Position numbers and translations under genes: made by a program
Shown here: one piece after another, positions 18,538 through 27,710 of the stretch
How the letters are laid out: the number at the start of each line of letters is the position of its first letter
Numbering within the stretch: the first letter of the stretch is position 1
DNA from: Calothrix anomala FACHB-343
GTDB lineage: Bacteria > Cyanobacteriota > Cyanobacteriia > Cyanobacteriales > Nostocaceae
Direction: 5' to 3'
DNA: 64,000 nucleotides
NCBI RefSeq assembly: GCF_014696435.1
Contig: NZ_JACJQG010000006.1
Coordinates: forward strand, 124,001 to 188,000
Notes under the pieces: generated by a model
The model's database searches: none
What the model was told of the DNA's origin: nothing
What the model saw: only the letters and a program-made list of their open reading frames with translations

Positions 18538-20748
18538 ATGGAAAATCGAGAATCACTAGAGCGCACTCTCAACCGTGCCCGTCGCGCCCTCCAGATAATA
18601 GAAGAAGAAAAAGCTGGTTATGGCATTCGAGTTCCAGTAGATTTGCAAATTGAACTTGAGGAGAAACAAAAAGAAGTAGCTAGCCTAGAAGCGCGATTAA
18701 ATCAGTTACAGGGAAAGCGCACCGTAACAGTACCCGATAACCTTCCCCGCAACACCGATGTATTTGTCGGACGCAAAGCCGAAATTGCCCGTTGCATGGA
18801 AGCACTTTCACCAGAGGAGCGGGGCTGGGGTGTAGCGATTGATGGTATTGGCGGAATGGGCAAAACAGCCTTAGCCCTGGAAGTAGCCCACAAAGCCCGT
18901 AAGCAAGCGCTGTTTGATGCTTATCTATTTGTTTCTGCCAAGACTACCTGGCTGACAACTGAGGGAGTAAGACAAGAAACCCTCGCCCTATCTTCCCTCG
19001 ATAGCTTCTGCCGAGAATTTGCCAAAGGCTTAGGGCAAACAGATATTGTAAATATCACTAATAGCACCGAACGCCGCCGCGCCCTGTTAGATTGCCTGCG
19101 GGGAAGGCGTGTCTTGCTAATTTGGGACAACCTGGAAACACTAAATACAGAAGAACGCGAGATGATTGCCGAGTTTCTGCGGAAACTGCCCACCCCCAAT
19201 AAAGCTATTATCACCAGCCGTCGCCGTACAGGAGAAAGCGCCCTCACCATCCGCTTAGATCGTCTCTTGAAAGAAGAGGCTTTAGAATTAATGCGCGAGA
19301 AGGGACGGTTATATCCTCGCCTAGCCCAAGAATTAAACGCAACCAAACCAGAAATATTGACCGCTTTATATGAAGCTGCTGGTGGTAACCCCCTAGCTTT
19401 GGACTGGACTCTCGGACAGGTGGCACACAAAGGCTACTCGATCCATTTTGCCCTAGAACGATTGCGGAATGCTGCCAATTCCGCCGATCTTTACGGCTTT
19501 CTGTTTGCCGACGCTGCCAAAACTCTCACTAAAAATGACTGCACAGTGTTGTCTGCCCTAGCTGTATTTCGCACACCAGCAACAAAAGCAGCACTGGCAG
19601 ATGCTACAGATTTAGCCCTCACTGAAATCCAAGTTGCTGTTGAACAGTTAGTTACTTTATCTTTGGTGAATGACTTGGATGGCGAACGGTTTGGACTCCA
19701 CCCCCTTACCCGCACCTATATTCGCGCAGCTATCAGTGGCACAGATACTATAGGAACACAGCCCCTTGGTCAAATTTTCTTTGACTCTGCTGCTCAACGC
19801 AAAGTCCTGCGCTACTGGGTGGACTACGCTCAAAAGTATGGGGGTGACGGCAAAGATACCTACAAAACCTATGACAAGTTGGAAGCCGAATGGCAAAACC
19901 TAGAGAGTGTGGCAACAACCTTACGGGAAATAGCAGGTATCCCTGGTACGCTGAAAGATCAACAGGCTGCCCAGATGCTCATCGATTTGCAAAGTGCTTT
20001 GTATAACTTCCTCTGGTTTCGCGGTTACTGGGATGAGGTGGTGCGCTTGAGTGAGTGGCGATATCAGGCAGGAAAGGCGCTGAATCAGTGGAGCGATGCT
20101 GGTTGGGGTGCGTACAATGTTGCCTTTATTTACTACAATCGCGCAGAGACAGAACGGGCAGCAAGTTGGGCAGCACAGATGGCAGAGGCTATGGAACGGG
20201 GTGGTAGCCGTCGGGATCAGGGTGCTGCAATTCAGTTTCAAGGATTAATTGCAGAGCAACGCCAGAATTGGGCGGAGGCGGAGCGGCTGTATCAGGAGGA
20301 CTTAGCAATTTCGCGAGAGTTGGGGGAGGAAGAAGATGAGGCGATCGCTCTCAGCGATCTGGGAGGAGTTGCGCGATCGCAGGGACAATACGATCGCGCA
20401 GAATCCTACTACAAGCAAGCACTGGCAGTAGACGCAAAACTAGGAGATAAAGAAGGACAAGCAACTTATTGCGGCAACTTGGGAGAACTCGCCCTTGATC
20501 GCAACCAACCCACAGCAGCCCGCCCCTGGTTCGAGCATGAATTAGCCTTAGCGCAGGAAGTGGGACGTCAAGACTTGGTGGCTGATGCTCAAGCGGGGCT
20601 GGCGAGAGTTCTGGAAGAGGAGGGGCGCTACACAGAGGCGCTACCCTTGGCACAGGCTGCTCTGGAAATTAGGGAGCGTCTACGCGATCAAGACTTGGAT
20701 AGGACGCGCCAATTGGTTGAACGGTTACGGCACAAAGCAGGGGAATAA
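18538..20748 (+). CDS. STAND NTPase (NB-ARC) with TPR repeats and adaptor domain
   Basis: A protein of 736 residues with three parts. Residues 8-58 form a helical domain (RARRALQIIEEEKAGYGI, PVDLQIELEEKQKEV) nearly identical in pattern to the C-terminus of the upstream caspase-like protease. Residues 70-400 are an NB-ARC-type ATPase: VFVGRKAEI, P-loop GIGGMGKT (103-110), Walker B RRVLLIWDN, sensor-like AIITSRRR and AAGGNPLALDW, the GxP motif before the winged helix. Residues about 470-736 are TPR-like repeats, for example AEAERLYQEDLAISRELGE and GQYDRAESYYKQAL, likely the ligand sensor. By family knowledge, ligand binding would drive ATP-dependent oligomerisation and recruit the protease in a cell-death or defence response. 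Confidence 0.9.
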   Translation: MENRESLERTLNRARRALQIIEEEKAGYGIRVPVDLQIELEEKQKEVASLEARLNQLQGKRTVTVPDNLPRNTDVFVGRKAEIARCMEALSPEERGWGVAIDGIGGMGKTALALEVAHKARKQALFDAYLFVSAKTTWLTTEGVRQETLALSSLDSFCREFAKGLGQTDIVNITNSTERRRALLDCLRGRRVLLIWDNLETLNTEEREMIAEFLRKLPTPNKAIITSRRRTGESALTIRLDRLLKEEALELMREKGRLYPRLAQELNATKPEILTALYEAAGGNPLALDWTLGQVAHKGYSIHFALERLRNAANSADLYGFLFADAAKTLTKNDCTVLSALAVFRTPATKAALADATDLALTEIQVAVEQLVTLSLVNDLDGERFGLHPLTRTYIRAAISGTDTIGTQPLGQIFFDSAAQRKVLRYWVDYAQKYGGDGKDTYKTYDKLEAEWQNLESVATTLREIAGIPGTLKDQQAAQMLIDLQSALYNFLWFRGYWDEVVRLSEWRYQAGKALNQWSDAGWGAYNVAFIYYNRAETERAASWAAQMAEAMERGGSRRDQGAAIQFQGLIAEQRQNWAEAERLYQEDLAISRELGEEEDEAIALSDLGGVARSQGQYDRAESYYKQALAVDAKLGDKEGQATYCGNLGELALDRNQPTAARPWFEHELALAQEVGRQDLVADAQAGLARVLEEEGRYTEALPLAQAALEIRERLRDQDLDRTRQLVERLRHKAGE

Positions 20749-20750
20749 TT

Positions 20751-20778
20751 TGTAATTCGTAATTCGTAATTCGTAATT
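20751..20778. repeat. Heptanucleotide tandem repeat
   Basis: Four copies of a GTAATTC-type unit sit directly after the STAND stop codon. It is a short tandemly repeated sequence of the kind scattered through heterocystous cyanobacterial genomes. Confidence 0.85.
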
Positions 20779-20831
20779 ATTGCCTTTTCCCCTTTAACCA
20801 AAAAATCAAATTGTCAACTTGAATATTAATT

Positions 20832-21671
20832 ATGACTAACTACACCCTACAAGCAAGCCGTGAATGGTGGTCACAAAGATGGCTAGATTTATTAGATTCC
20901 TATCGTTTCAAAAAACGCTTAGAACGCGCCAGAAATTATTCGCGCCAGGGAAATGTTCTCAGCATTGAATTTAAAGGTGCCAAAGTATTAGCCAGGGTAC
21001 AAGGTAGCGAACCAGAACCTTATAAAGTTTCTCTTTCTTTAGAACCATTCACTGATGAAGAATGGGGTTATGTAATTGAAACCATGTCCAAAAAAGCGAT
21101 TTTTGCTGCTAAATTACTAGCTGGAGAAATGCCGCAAAATATCGAAGAAGTCTTCACTGCTAATGGACTGTCGTTATTTCCCTTTACCCTGTCAGATGTC
21201 CGCAGTAAATGTTCCTGTCCTGATAAAGCTAACCCCTGTAAACATGTAGGTGCAGTATATTATCAGTTAGGCGATAGATTCAGCGAAGACCCCTTTGTCC
21301 TGTTCAAATTACGCGGACGTACCAAAGAGCAAATTATCAGCGACTTACGCCAATTACGCAGCACCAAAATTGACCTTTCTACAACCCAAGAATCAGATAT
21401 TCAACAGCCAATTACTACAAATCAAAACACAATTAAACTTGACTCATTCTGGCATTACACCGAACCACTAGATTCTTCCTTAGTAGTAATTGCACCTAGC
21501 GCCAGCGAGACAGTATTAGATGTATTAGGGGCAATACCCTTAGGTAAAGAAGAAGAAACAGTAGTAAATATTACTTCCGGCGATGTAGTCATGAAGTATT
21601 TAGAGACTGTTTACCAAGATGTCAGACAGAAAGCTGTATTAGCTGCAATGAATGTAGGAGAAGCTTCATAG
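20832..21671 (+). CDS. SWIM zinc-finger protein
   Basis: A protein of 279 residues. The SWIM motif is clear: CSCPDKANPCKHVGAVYY around residues 125-142 gives the CxC...CxH zinc ligands. The N-terminal region (WWSQRWLDLLDSYRFKKRLERARNYSRQG) is the standard start of the cyanobacterial SWIM proteins encoded directly after SNF2 helicases. The two together are thought to act on DNA or chromatin-like complexes. Here its normal partner is truncated and displaced by about 4 kb, so its promoter context has changed. The C-terminal half (about 190-279) is an uncharacterised extension. Confidence 0.88.
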   Translation: MTNYTLQASREWWSQRWLDLLDSYRFKKRLERARNYSRQGNVLSIEFKGAKVLARVQGSEPEPYKVSLSLEPFTDEEWGYVIETMSKKAIFAAKLLAGEMPQNIEEVFTANGLSLFPFTLSDVRSKCSCPDKANPCKHVGAVYYQLGDRFSEDPFVLFKLRGRTKEQIISDLRQLRSTKIDLSTTQESDIQQPITTNQNTIKLDSFWHYTEPLDSSLVVIAPSASETVLDVLGAIPLGKEEETVVNITSGDVVMKYLETVYQDVRQKAVLAAMNVGEAS

Positions 21672-21736
21672 CAATTTTAGACTTTAGCGCCAGTGGGTTT
21701 AATTGCTATGCTCATACCACCCTACCGAGTAGAGGC

Positions 21737-21816
21737 GTAGGTTGGGTTGAGGAACGAAACCCAACACCCGAAAACTTTGGTATTGTTGGGTTTCACGACC
21801 TTTAATCCAACCTAAA
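21737..21816. repeat. Dispersed inverted repeat, GTAGGTTGGGTT family
   Basis: The sequence opens GTAGGTTGGGTTGAGGAACG, passes through AAACCCAACA, and closes with a complementary ATCCAACCTAA. Related copies lie at 22738-22842 and 30578-30651. It is a non-coding, foldable intergenic repeat. Confidence 0.8.
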
Positions 21817-21962
21817 TTTATCCAGCCTACTGAGTAGCCTGTAGGGTAATTGAGGATGAAACATTTTTATCCTCAAAAGCGACAACTAAATTTTGTATTA
21901 ATGGTTGTTTTTATTACAAGTGATTGAATGGTATAAATGCATAGTAATTCTTTCAAACCCAC

Positions 21963-22319
21963 ATGGAAGCGCAAAATAAAGTTATTTCCGTAGAACTGTC
22001 CGATGGTACAAATGTCAGAGTTGAAGCCACGCTAATTGGCGAACGCAAATTAAGTACTCCTACCCGACCTTTTAGAGAGGTAACCGTTGCAATTGAATCT
22101 TTAACTAAAGAAATCGCCGAAGCAATCCAAAAAGTCAAGCCAGATAGGGCTAGCGTCAAATTTGGTGTAGAAATTGCCCTAGAATCAGGTAAATTAACGC
22201 CTGTACTAGTCAAAGGTACTTCCACAGCAAATTTAGAGATTACTTTAGAATGGGGTCAGCATTCTACTGGAGAATTCAAAATTCAAGCAGGAAGTGCCAT
22301 CAATAAATATTCTCCCTAA
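21963..22319 (+). CDS. CU044_2847-type (Trypco1-like) small protein
   Basis: A protein of 118 residues. The pattern fits, from memory, the CU044_2847 family, also called trypsin-co-occurring domain 1: an N-terminal beta strand, a central RPFREVTVAIESLTKEIAEA helix, KPDRASVKFGVEIALESGKL and a final beta-rich ANLEITLEWG. Such proteins have no known activity and are encoded next to trypsin-like, caspase-like and STAND genes in bacterial conflict systems. Its closeness to the caspase and STAND genes, with only the SWIM gene between, is consistent with that. No Shine-Dalgarno sequence is obvious before the ATG. Confidence 0.65.
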   Translation: MEAQNKVISVELSDGTNVRVEATLIGERKLSTPTRPFREVTVAIESLTKEIAEAIQKVKPDRASVKFGVEIALESGKLTPVLVKGTSTANLEITLEWGQHSTGEFKIQAGSAINKYSP

Positions 22320-22390
22320 AATTAAGTGTAAAATCATTTTTTTCAGTCAACCGTTAACCGTCAACCGTCAACATTATTTCCAGTTAATAG

Positions 22391-22576
22391 TTACTGTCCA
22401 AATTCCAGCCTTGCTTTTTCCACCAAATCTGCTGTAATCACATCTTGCTTTGCTTGACGCGCTAATTGCTCGATTCTGGCTTTTGCTTGCGTGCGGACAA
22501 AAAAGGGAATATTTTTGAGTTTTTCTTTCGCTTCTGCTGTCCATCCCAAAGCATCGGAAAAATTAGCGTTACTCAT
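22391..22576 (-). CDS. PCP_red-domain mini-protein
   Basis: A protein of 61 residues preceded by an AAGGAA ribosome-binding site. The core [20 protein letters not shown] and [11 protein letters not shown], ending with a D[11 protein letters not shown] stretch, matches the small C-terminal helical domain of the light-independent protochlorophyllide reductase B subunit (PCP_red). Free-standing copies are known in cyanobacteria and phototrophs. With none of the iron-sulfur or nucleotide sites it cannot be a reductase by itself. It may assist tetrapyrrole or photosystem biogenesis (inference), and it lies near the psbDC operon on the same strand. Confidence 0.78.
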   Translation of the reverse strand: MSNANFSDALGWTAEAKEKLKNIPFFVRTQAKARIEQLARQAKQDVITADLVEKARLEFGQ

Positions 22577-22737
22577 CTTGAATATTCCTTAATTAATTAC
22601 TGTTTTTTGTAGCAATAAAAATTAATTAACTTAATTTTTGAAATCTGTTGCTGATTTTGATTGTGTCATATTGCAGCAACACGAACTATTAACAATTTCT
22701 AAAAATAATACCAATTTGAAAAATAATCGCTACAAAT

Positions 22738-22842
22738 GTAGGTTGGGTTGAACGGAGTGAAACCCAACAATTACACGACTTTAGGATGTTGGGTTACCCT
22801 ACGGGAAGCCGCTCCGCGTCTACGTTCCTCAACCCAACCTAC
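22738..22842. repeat. Dispersed inverted repeat, GTAGGTTGGGTT family
   Basis: A longer member of the family seen at 21737 and 30578. The outer arms GTAGGTTGGGTTGA and TCAACCCAACCTAC are perfectly complementary. The inner part contains ACGGGAAGCCGCTCCGCGTC, another common cyanobacterial repeat motif that has evidently been inserted or merged. Confidence 0.85.
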
Positions 22843-22891
22843 ATCCACATCATATTTTTTGTGAAATGGGATGACAACTGACAATTGTAGA

Positions 22892-22909
22892 GACGCGATT
22901 AATCGCGTC
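22892..22909. repeat. 18-bp palindromic repeat, copy 3
   Basis: GACGCGATTAATCGCGTC again, flanked by TGACAATTGTAGA and TCTACTACTGACA. It lies just beyond the psbC terminator in the direction of psbC transcription. Confidence 0.85.
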
Positions 22910-22934
22910 TCTACTACTGACAGGTACAACGCAA

Positions 22935-22964
22935 TAAAAAAGCTCTTGCTTTTACACAAGAGCT
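22935..22964 (-). terminator. Rho-independent terminator of psbDC
   Basis: On the minus strand the stem AGCTCTTG ... CAAGAGCT (arms 22957-22964 and 22941-22948, 8-nt loop) is followed by TTTTTTATT. It stands about 40 bp after the psbC stop and is the clearest intrinsic terminator in the window. Confidence 0.85.
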
Positions 22965-23003
22965 AGAGACATCAATTGTCAGTGATGAAAGAAGACTGAC
23001 GAA

Positions 23004-24383
23004 CTAGTCGAGTTCGGTCATAGACATAGCTGGTTCGTTCTCACGGTCAATACCTTTCTCGAAACCACCTGCTGCTGCTCTAGCGCGACCAGCGTGCCAC
23101 AAGTGACCAATGAGGAAGAAGAAACCTAGTACGAAGTGAGAAGTTGCCAACCATGCACGAGGAGATACATAGTTGAAAGAGTTGATTTCGGTAGCCACAC
23201 CACCTACAGAGTTCAAAGAACCCAGAGGAGCATGTGTCATGTATTCAGCAGCACGACGAGCTTGCCAAGGCTGAATATCGTTCTTGATTTTTTCTAAGTC
23301 AAGACCGTTAGGCCCGCGTAGAGGCTCTAACCAAGGGCCGCGGAAATCCCAGAAGCGCATGGTTTCACCACCGAAGATGATTTCACCTGTAGGAGAGCGC
23401 ATCAAGTATTTACCCAGACCGGTGGGGCCTTGAGCAGAACCAACGTTAGCACCTAAGCGTTGGTCACGAATTAAGAAGGTTAAAGCTTGTGCTTGTGAAG
23501 CTTCAGGGCCAGTGGGGCCGTAGAATTCACTGGGGTACACGGTGTTGTTGTACCAAACCATACAAGAAGCGATGAAGCCCATTAAGGACAAAGCGCCCAA
23601 GCTGTAGGACAGGTAAGCTTCACCAGACCAGATGGAAGCACGACGAGACCAAGCAAAAGGCTTGGTGAAGATGTGCCAAATACCACCAGCAATACAGATG
23701 AAGGCAATCCAGATGTGACCGCCGATCACATCTTCCATGTTATCTACGCTGACAATCCAGCCGTCGCCACCAAAAGGAGACTTGATCAGATAACCAAAGA
23801 TAACTGCGGGGTTCAATGTTGGGTTGGTAATAACGCGAACGTCACCACCACCAGGTGCCCAAGTATCATAGACACCACCAAAGAACATTGCCTTCAGTAC
23901 CAACAACAGCGCACCGCATCCTAAGATGATCAGGTGGAAGCCGATGATGTTGGTCATCTTGTTCTTGTCTTTCCAGTCATAACCAAAGAAGGAAGAGTAT
24001 TCTTCTAAGGTTTCTGGGCCGCGAACAGCGTGATAAATACCGCCAAGACCCAGCACAGCTGAGGAAATTAAGTGCAGTACACCAACTACAAAGTAGGGGA
24101 AGGTGTCGATGACTTCACCACCAGTACCAACGCCCCAACCTAAGGTAGCGAGGTGAGGTAGTAGAATTAAGCCTTGTTCGTACATAGGCTTTTCCGGGAT
24201 GAAGTGAGCAACTTCAAATAAAGTCATTGCTCCAGCCCAGAAGACAATCAAACCAGCATGGGCAACATGTGCGCCCAGTAGTTTGCCAGAAAGGTTGATT
24301 AAACGAGCGTTACCAGACCACCAGGCAAAACCTGTTGATTCTATGTCACGTCCACTGCCCAATCTATTAGAGAGCGTTACCAC
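23004..24383 (-). CDS. psbC: Photosystem II CP43 core antenna protein
   Basis: A protein of 459 residues from a GTG start at 24383. It binds chlorophyll a and carries energy to the PSII reaction centre. Its large lumenal loop also supplies a ligand to the oxygen-evolving cluster through the [11 protein letters not shown]-GLGxxx region, with the essential [14 protein letters not shown] motif. The longer open frame would begin at an ATG inside psbD, but the conserved N-terminus [13 protein letters not shown] fixes the GTG. The start lies inside psbD, overlapping its last 17 bp in a different frame, so translation is coupled. All six membrane spans and the C-terminus MSMTELD are intact. Confidence 0.97.
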   Translation of the reverse strand: MVTLSNRLGSGRDIESTGFAWWSGNARLINLSGKLLGAHVAHAGLIVFWAGAMTLFEVAHFIPEKPMYEQGLILLPHLATLGWGVGTGGEVIDTFPYFVVGVLHLISSAVLGLGGIYHAVRGPETLEEYSSFFGYDWKDKNKMTNIIGFHLIILGCGALLLVLKAMFFGGVYDTWAPGGGDVRVITNPTLNPAVIFGYLIKSPFGGDGWIVSVDNMEDVIGGHIWIAFICIAGGIWHIFTKPFAWSRRASIWSGEAYLSYSLGALSLMGFIASCMVWYNNTVYPSEFYGPTGPEASQAQALTFLIRDQRLGANVGSAQGPTGLGKYLMRSPTGEIIFGGETMRFWDFRGPWLEPLRGPNGLDLEKIKNDIQPWQARRAAEYMTHAPLGSLNSVGGVATEINSFNYVSPRAWLATSHFVLGFFFLIGHLWHAGRARAAAGGFEKGIDRENEPAMSMTELD

Positions 24384-25422
24384 GAGGTAGAACCTCCTCA
24401 GGGAATACAAATTGTTCGTGGGGCTGATCTTGAGGTGCCATCCAAGCACGGATACCCTCGTTCAGCAAAATGTTTTTGGTATAGAATGTTTCAAATTCTG
24501 GGTCTTCAGCAGCCCGTAATTCTTGGGATACGAAGTCGTAAGCCCGCAGGTTCAGTGCGATCCCAACGATGCCTACTGCTGCCATCCACAGTCCAGTTAC
24601 TGGTACAAACAACATAAAGAAGTGTAACCAGCGTTTGTTGGAGAAAGCAATCCCGAAAATCTGTGACCAGAAGCGGTTTGCTGTCACCATTGAATAGGTT
24701 TCTTCTGATTGGGTGGGGTTGAAGGCGCGGAAGGTGTTTGCTGCTTCGCCGTCTTCAAATAGGGTGTTTTCTACTGTTGCTCCGTGAATCGCACAAAGTA
24801 ATGCACCGCCCAATACACCTGCTACACCCATCATGTGGAAGGGGTTGAGGGTGAAGTTATGGAAACCTTGAACAAACAGGATGAAACGGAAAATTCCGGC
24901 TACACCAAAGCTGGGTGCAAAGAACCAGCTCGATTGTCCCAAGGGGTACATCAAGAAGACGCTAACAAATACTGCGATGGGCGCAGAGAATGCCAAAGCG
25001 TTATAAGGGCGAATTCCCACTAGACGGGCAATTTCAAATTGGCGTAACATGAAGCCGATTAAACCAAAGGCTCCGTGTAGCGCTACGAATGGCCATAAAC
25101 CGCCAAGTTGACACCACCGGGTAAAGTTTCCTTGAGCTTCCGGGCCCCAGAGCAATAATAGGGAATGTCCCAAACTGTCTGCTGGAGTGGATACGGCTAC
25201 GGTGATGAAGTTACAGCCTTCTAAATAAGAAGATGCTAAACCGTGGGTGTACCATGACGTGACGAAGGTTGTACCTGTCAGCCAACCGCCTAGTGCTAGG
25301 AAAGCGCAGGGGAATAATAAAATTCCTGACCAACCTACAAACACGAAGCGATCGCGCTTCAACCAGTCGTCAAGAACGTCAAACCACCCTCTACTGGGGG
25401 CGCGTCCAACTGCGATGGTCAT
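24367..25422 (-). CDS. psbD: Photosystem II reaction-centre D2 protein
   Basis: A protein of 351 residues, the standard length of D2. With D1 it binds P680, the pheophytins, the quinones and the non-heme iron in the thylakoid membrane. The start [20 protein letters not shown], the lumenal [17 protein letters not shown] and the C-terminal [20 protein letters not shown] are canonical. The gene leads the psbD-psbC operon. A GAGG ribosome-binding site lies about 12 nt before the ATG. The 674-bp gap to the divergent ycf4 should hold the light-responsive promoter, though I could not assign its boxes. Many cyanobacteria carry a second, solo psbD elsewhere. Confidence 0.98.
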   Translation of the reverse strand: MTIAVGRAPSRGWFDVLDDWLKRDRFVFVGWSGILLFPCAFLALGGWLTGTTFVTSWYTHGLASSYLEGCNFITVAVSTPADSLGHSLLLLWGPEAQGNFTRWCQLGGLWPFVALHGAFGLIGFMLRQFEIARLVGIRPYNALAFSAPIAVFVSVFLMYPLGQSSWFFAPSFGVAGIFRFILFVQGFHNFTLNPFHMMGVAGVLGGALLCAIHGATVENTLFEDGEAANTFRAFNPTQSEETYSMVTANRFWSQIFGIAFSNKRWLHFFMLFVPVTGLWMAAVGIVGIALNLRAYDFVSQELRAAEDPEFETFYTKNILLNEGIRAWMAPQDQPHEQFVFPEEVLPRGNAL

Positions 25423-26096
25423 TGAACTAGAATCCTCTTTTTTACTAAAATTTCAGCGTTTCTGAGGAATTAACGTTTTTTTTGACAATTTTCAGCAGCC
25501 TAAAAACCACTGATATTCTGAGAATTCACAGTCTGTTTAGTCCGGATTTCTCAGGGTTATGCCATTACCCGTACCATTGGCTAGTAATCTAGTTTGTGGT
25601 AGCTTAATGATTCTTAACTTATCACATTCCTCCGGGTTTTTGACCGATCCACGCAAGTGAATCAGGTGATTTCACACGAAGCTATTAAATATTATGAATA
25701 TCAGAAATTTTACAATCTGACACAAGTTTTCTCAGAAATCTAAACAATTGGTATTAAAAATTGGGCATGGGGCATTGGGCATGGGGCATGGTGAACAGAC
25801 AAGGGAGACAAGGGAAGGGGGACAAGGGGGACAAGGAGGACAAGGAGGATAAGGAATTTTAAATTTTGCGAAAAGTCGGAGCGCCAACTTCCGGCGCTCT
25901 GCATTTTTCAAGCTAGATTTGCGATTCGTGGATTCTAATCTAAAATCCAAAATCCAAAATTGTTTCTATACCCAATGCCCAATGCCCAATGCCCAATGCC
26001 CAATGCCCAATGCCCAATGCCCAAAATCAACTTGCAATAGATACTGCTCCAATGGCAGACTTTTAAAGGGTATATGTCACAGGCCAAGGTAGTTCT
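25423..26096. other. psbD/ycf4 divergent intergenic region with short repeats
   Basis: 674 bp without a gene. The part next to psbD is AT-rich and includes a T8 tract followed by TTGACA-like sequence on the plus strand. The part next to ycf4 is packed with low-complexity repeats: GGGCATGGGGCATT units at 25763-25791, GGGGGACAAGGAGGACAAGG units at 25801-25852, and a CCCAATG heptamer array at 25971-26025. The 72-codon minus-strand frame here is an artefact of the repeats. Confidence 0.75.
25971..26025. repeat. CCCAATG heptanucleotide array, nearly 8 copies
   Basis: A run of tandem CCCAATG units ends in CCCAAAA about 70 bp before the ycf4 start. Such arrays mutate in copy number by slippage. Confidence 0.95.
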
Positions 26097-26690
26097 ATGA
26101 CGGCATCAACAATTAATAAAGGCGATTCATCTAATGGCGATCGCTCTAAGGCAAGTGTTCTAAATCAAAAAGTTTTAGGTTCTCGTCGGTTGAGCAACTA
26201 CTGGTGGGCAACGGTCGTTACCCTTGGAGCTACAGGCTTTGTATTAGCTTCGGTCTCTAGTTACCTTAAAGTTAATTTACTCATAGTTACCGACCCCACA
26301 CAACTGATATTTGTCCCTCAAGGTTTGGTTATGGGGTTATATGGGGCGGCTGGCTTACTTTTAGCTCTATACCAATGGTTAACGATTTTATGGGATATAG
26401 GCGGCGGGTATAACGAATTTAACCAAGAAGCCGGCACAGTCAAAATTTTTCGTAATGGATTTCCTGGGAAAAATCGCCGCATTGAACTAGAAAATCGGAT
26501 TCAAGATGTGCAATCGGTACAACTCACCGTGAAAGACGGACTCAATCCCCGTCGCGCTCTCTATTTGCGTGTTAAAGGCAGAAGAGATATTCCCCTAACC
26601 AGAGTCGGTCAACCTTTACCCTTAAAAGATTTAGAAATTCAAGGTGCAGAGTTAGCTCGGTTTTTGGGCGTACCTTTAGAAGGTTTGTAA
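26097..26690 (+). CDS. ycf4: Photosystem I assembly protein Ycf4
   Basis: A protein of 197 residues, a little longer than the usual 185-190 because of an N-terminal extension of polar residues. Ycf4 is a thylakoid membrane factor that scaffolds photosystem I assembly. Two hydrophobic hairpin segments (about 39-58 and 77-100) are followed by the conserved cytoplasmic part WDIGGGYNEFNQEAGTVKIF, RNGFPGKNRRIEL and RGRRDIPLTRVGQPLPL. It diverges from psbD. Copy 4 of the 18-bp palindrome lies 35 bp past its stop. Confidence 0.95.
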   Translation: MTASTINKGDSSNGDRSKASVLNQKVLGSRRLSNYWWATVVTLGATGFVLASVSSYLKVNLLIVTDPTQLIFVPQGLVMGLYGAAGLLLALYQWLTILWDIGGGYNEFNQEAGTVKIFRNGFPGKNRRIELENRIQDVQSVQLTVKDGLNPRRALYLRVKGRRDIPLTRVGQPLPLKDLEIQGAELARFLGVPLEGL

Positions 26691-26724
26691 AAAATATTAA
26701 CAATTGATAATTGTCAGTGGTAGA

Positions 26725-26742
26725 GACGCGATTAATCGCGTC
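26725..26742. repeat. 18-bp palindromic repeat, copy 4
   Basis: GACGCGATTAATCGCGTC 35 bp beyond the ycf4 stop, flanked by GTCAGTGGTAGA and TGTACAATTGTCAGTTGTC. The flanks are those of the other copies in reverse orientation. Confidence 0.85.
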
Positions 26743-26898
26743 TGTACAATTGTCAGTTGTCAGTTGCCCAAAAGCTAAGAAGCAATAATTTATTTACAGT
26801 TTTCTGGCTTTTTGCCTAATCAAGCCCTCAACCAGTAGATTCAAAATCTATAATCGTCAGGAAACGATAAGATACTCAGGTTGAGTCAGTAATTGGTA

Positions 26899-27696
26899 AT
26901 GCGGTTAAAATTTCCACAATTTTTGGTTGCACTTGTAATTATTGGAGCTTTGGCTTTAGGTGGATGTTCAACACAGCAAGCTGTTTCTCCCTCTTCTCCA
27001 GCAGCAACAGCTAGCTCAACAGCAACCGAGACTAGCGGCAGTACAAGCACTGAGGCAACGTCTGTATCACAAACTACTAGTGAGAGTATTCCAGGAATGA
27101 AAGATTTACCACGGCTCGAAGGTCAGGCTACAGTGGTGATGACGGTGAAAGGCTCACCAATTACTATCGAGTTAGACGGTACCAATGCCCCAATTACAGC
27201 AGGCAACTTTGTTGATTTGGTACAAAAAGGTGTATATGATGGCACAGCTTTTCATCGTGTAGTCCGCGATCCCCAACCATTTGTAGCTCAAGGGGGCGAT
27301 CCTCAAAGTAAAGATCCGGCAGTTCCGGCTAATAGATTAGGAACAGGTAGCTTTATTGACCCTGATACCAAAAAAGTTCGCTATATTCCCTTAGAAATTA
27401 AGCCCAAAGGCGCAGCTGAACCGCTTTACAACAAAACATTTGATGCTAGTTCTCAAGCCGTTGTCTTACCTCATAAACAGGGTGTAATTGCAATGGCGCG
27501 ATCGCAACAACCAGACTCTGCATCTTCTCAGTTTTACTTTGCACTAGCAGATCTCAGCTTTTTAGATGGTAACTATGCAGTATTTGGCAAAGTTACCGAA
27601 GGCTTTGATGTAGTCAACAAGATTCAGCAAGGCGATCGCATTGATTCTGCTAAAGTCACCAAAGGCGCAGAAAACTTAAAAGTCCCTGGTAAATAG
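26899..27696 (+). CDS. Cyclophilin-type peptidyl-prolyl isomerase lipoprotein
   Basis: A protein of 265 residues from the ATG at 26899; a TTG two codons earlier is less likely. The N-terminus is a lipoprotein signal, [13 protein letters not shown], with Cys23 as the lipid anchor. A Ser/Thr-rich spacer of about 50 residues follows, then the cyclophilin domain. Cyclophilin motifs include [19 protein letters not shown], the FVAQGGDPQ loop, [17 protein letters not shown] and [15 protein letters not shown]. It should catalyse prolyl isomerisation of exported proteins in the periplasm or lumen. The synthase gene follows 41 bp downstream on the same strand. Confidence 0.93.
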   Translation: MRLKFPQFLVALVIIGALALGGCSTQQAVSPSSPAATASSTATETSGSTSTEATSVSQTTSESIPGMKDLPRLEGQATVVMTVKGSPITIELDGTNAPITAGNFVDLVQKGVYDGTAFHRVVRDPQPFVAQGGDPQSKDPAVPANRLGTGSFIDPDTKKVRYIPLEIKPKGAAEPLYNKTFDASSQAVVLPHKQGVIAMARSQQPDSASSQFYFALADLSFLDGNYAVFGKVTEGFDVVNKIQQGDRIDSAKVTKGAENLKVPGK

Positions 27697-27710
27697 TTAG
27701 CAATTGGGTA

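Noticed and set aside
23004-24449. ATG start of psbC inside psbD
   Set aside because: The conserved CP43 N-terminus (VVTLSNR) begins at the GTG at 24383. The upstream residues are out-of-frame psbD sequence.
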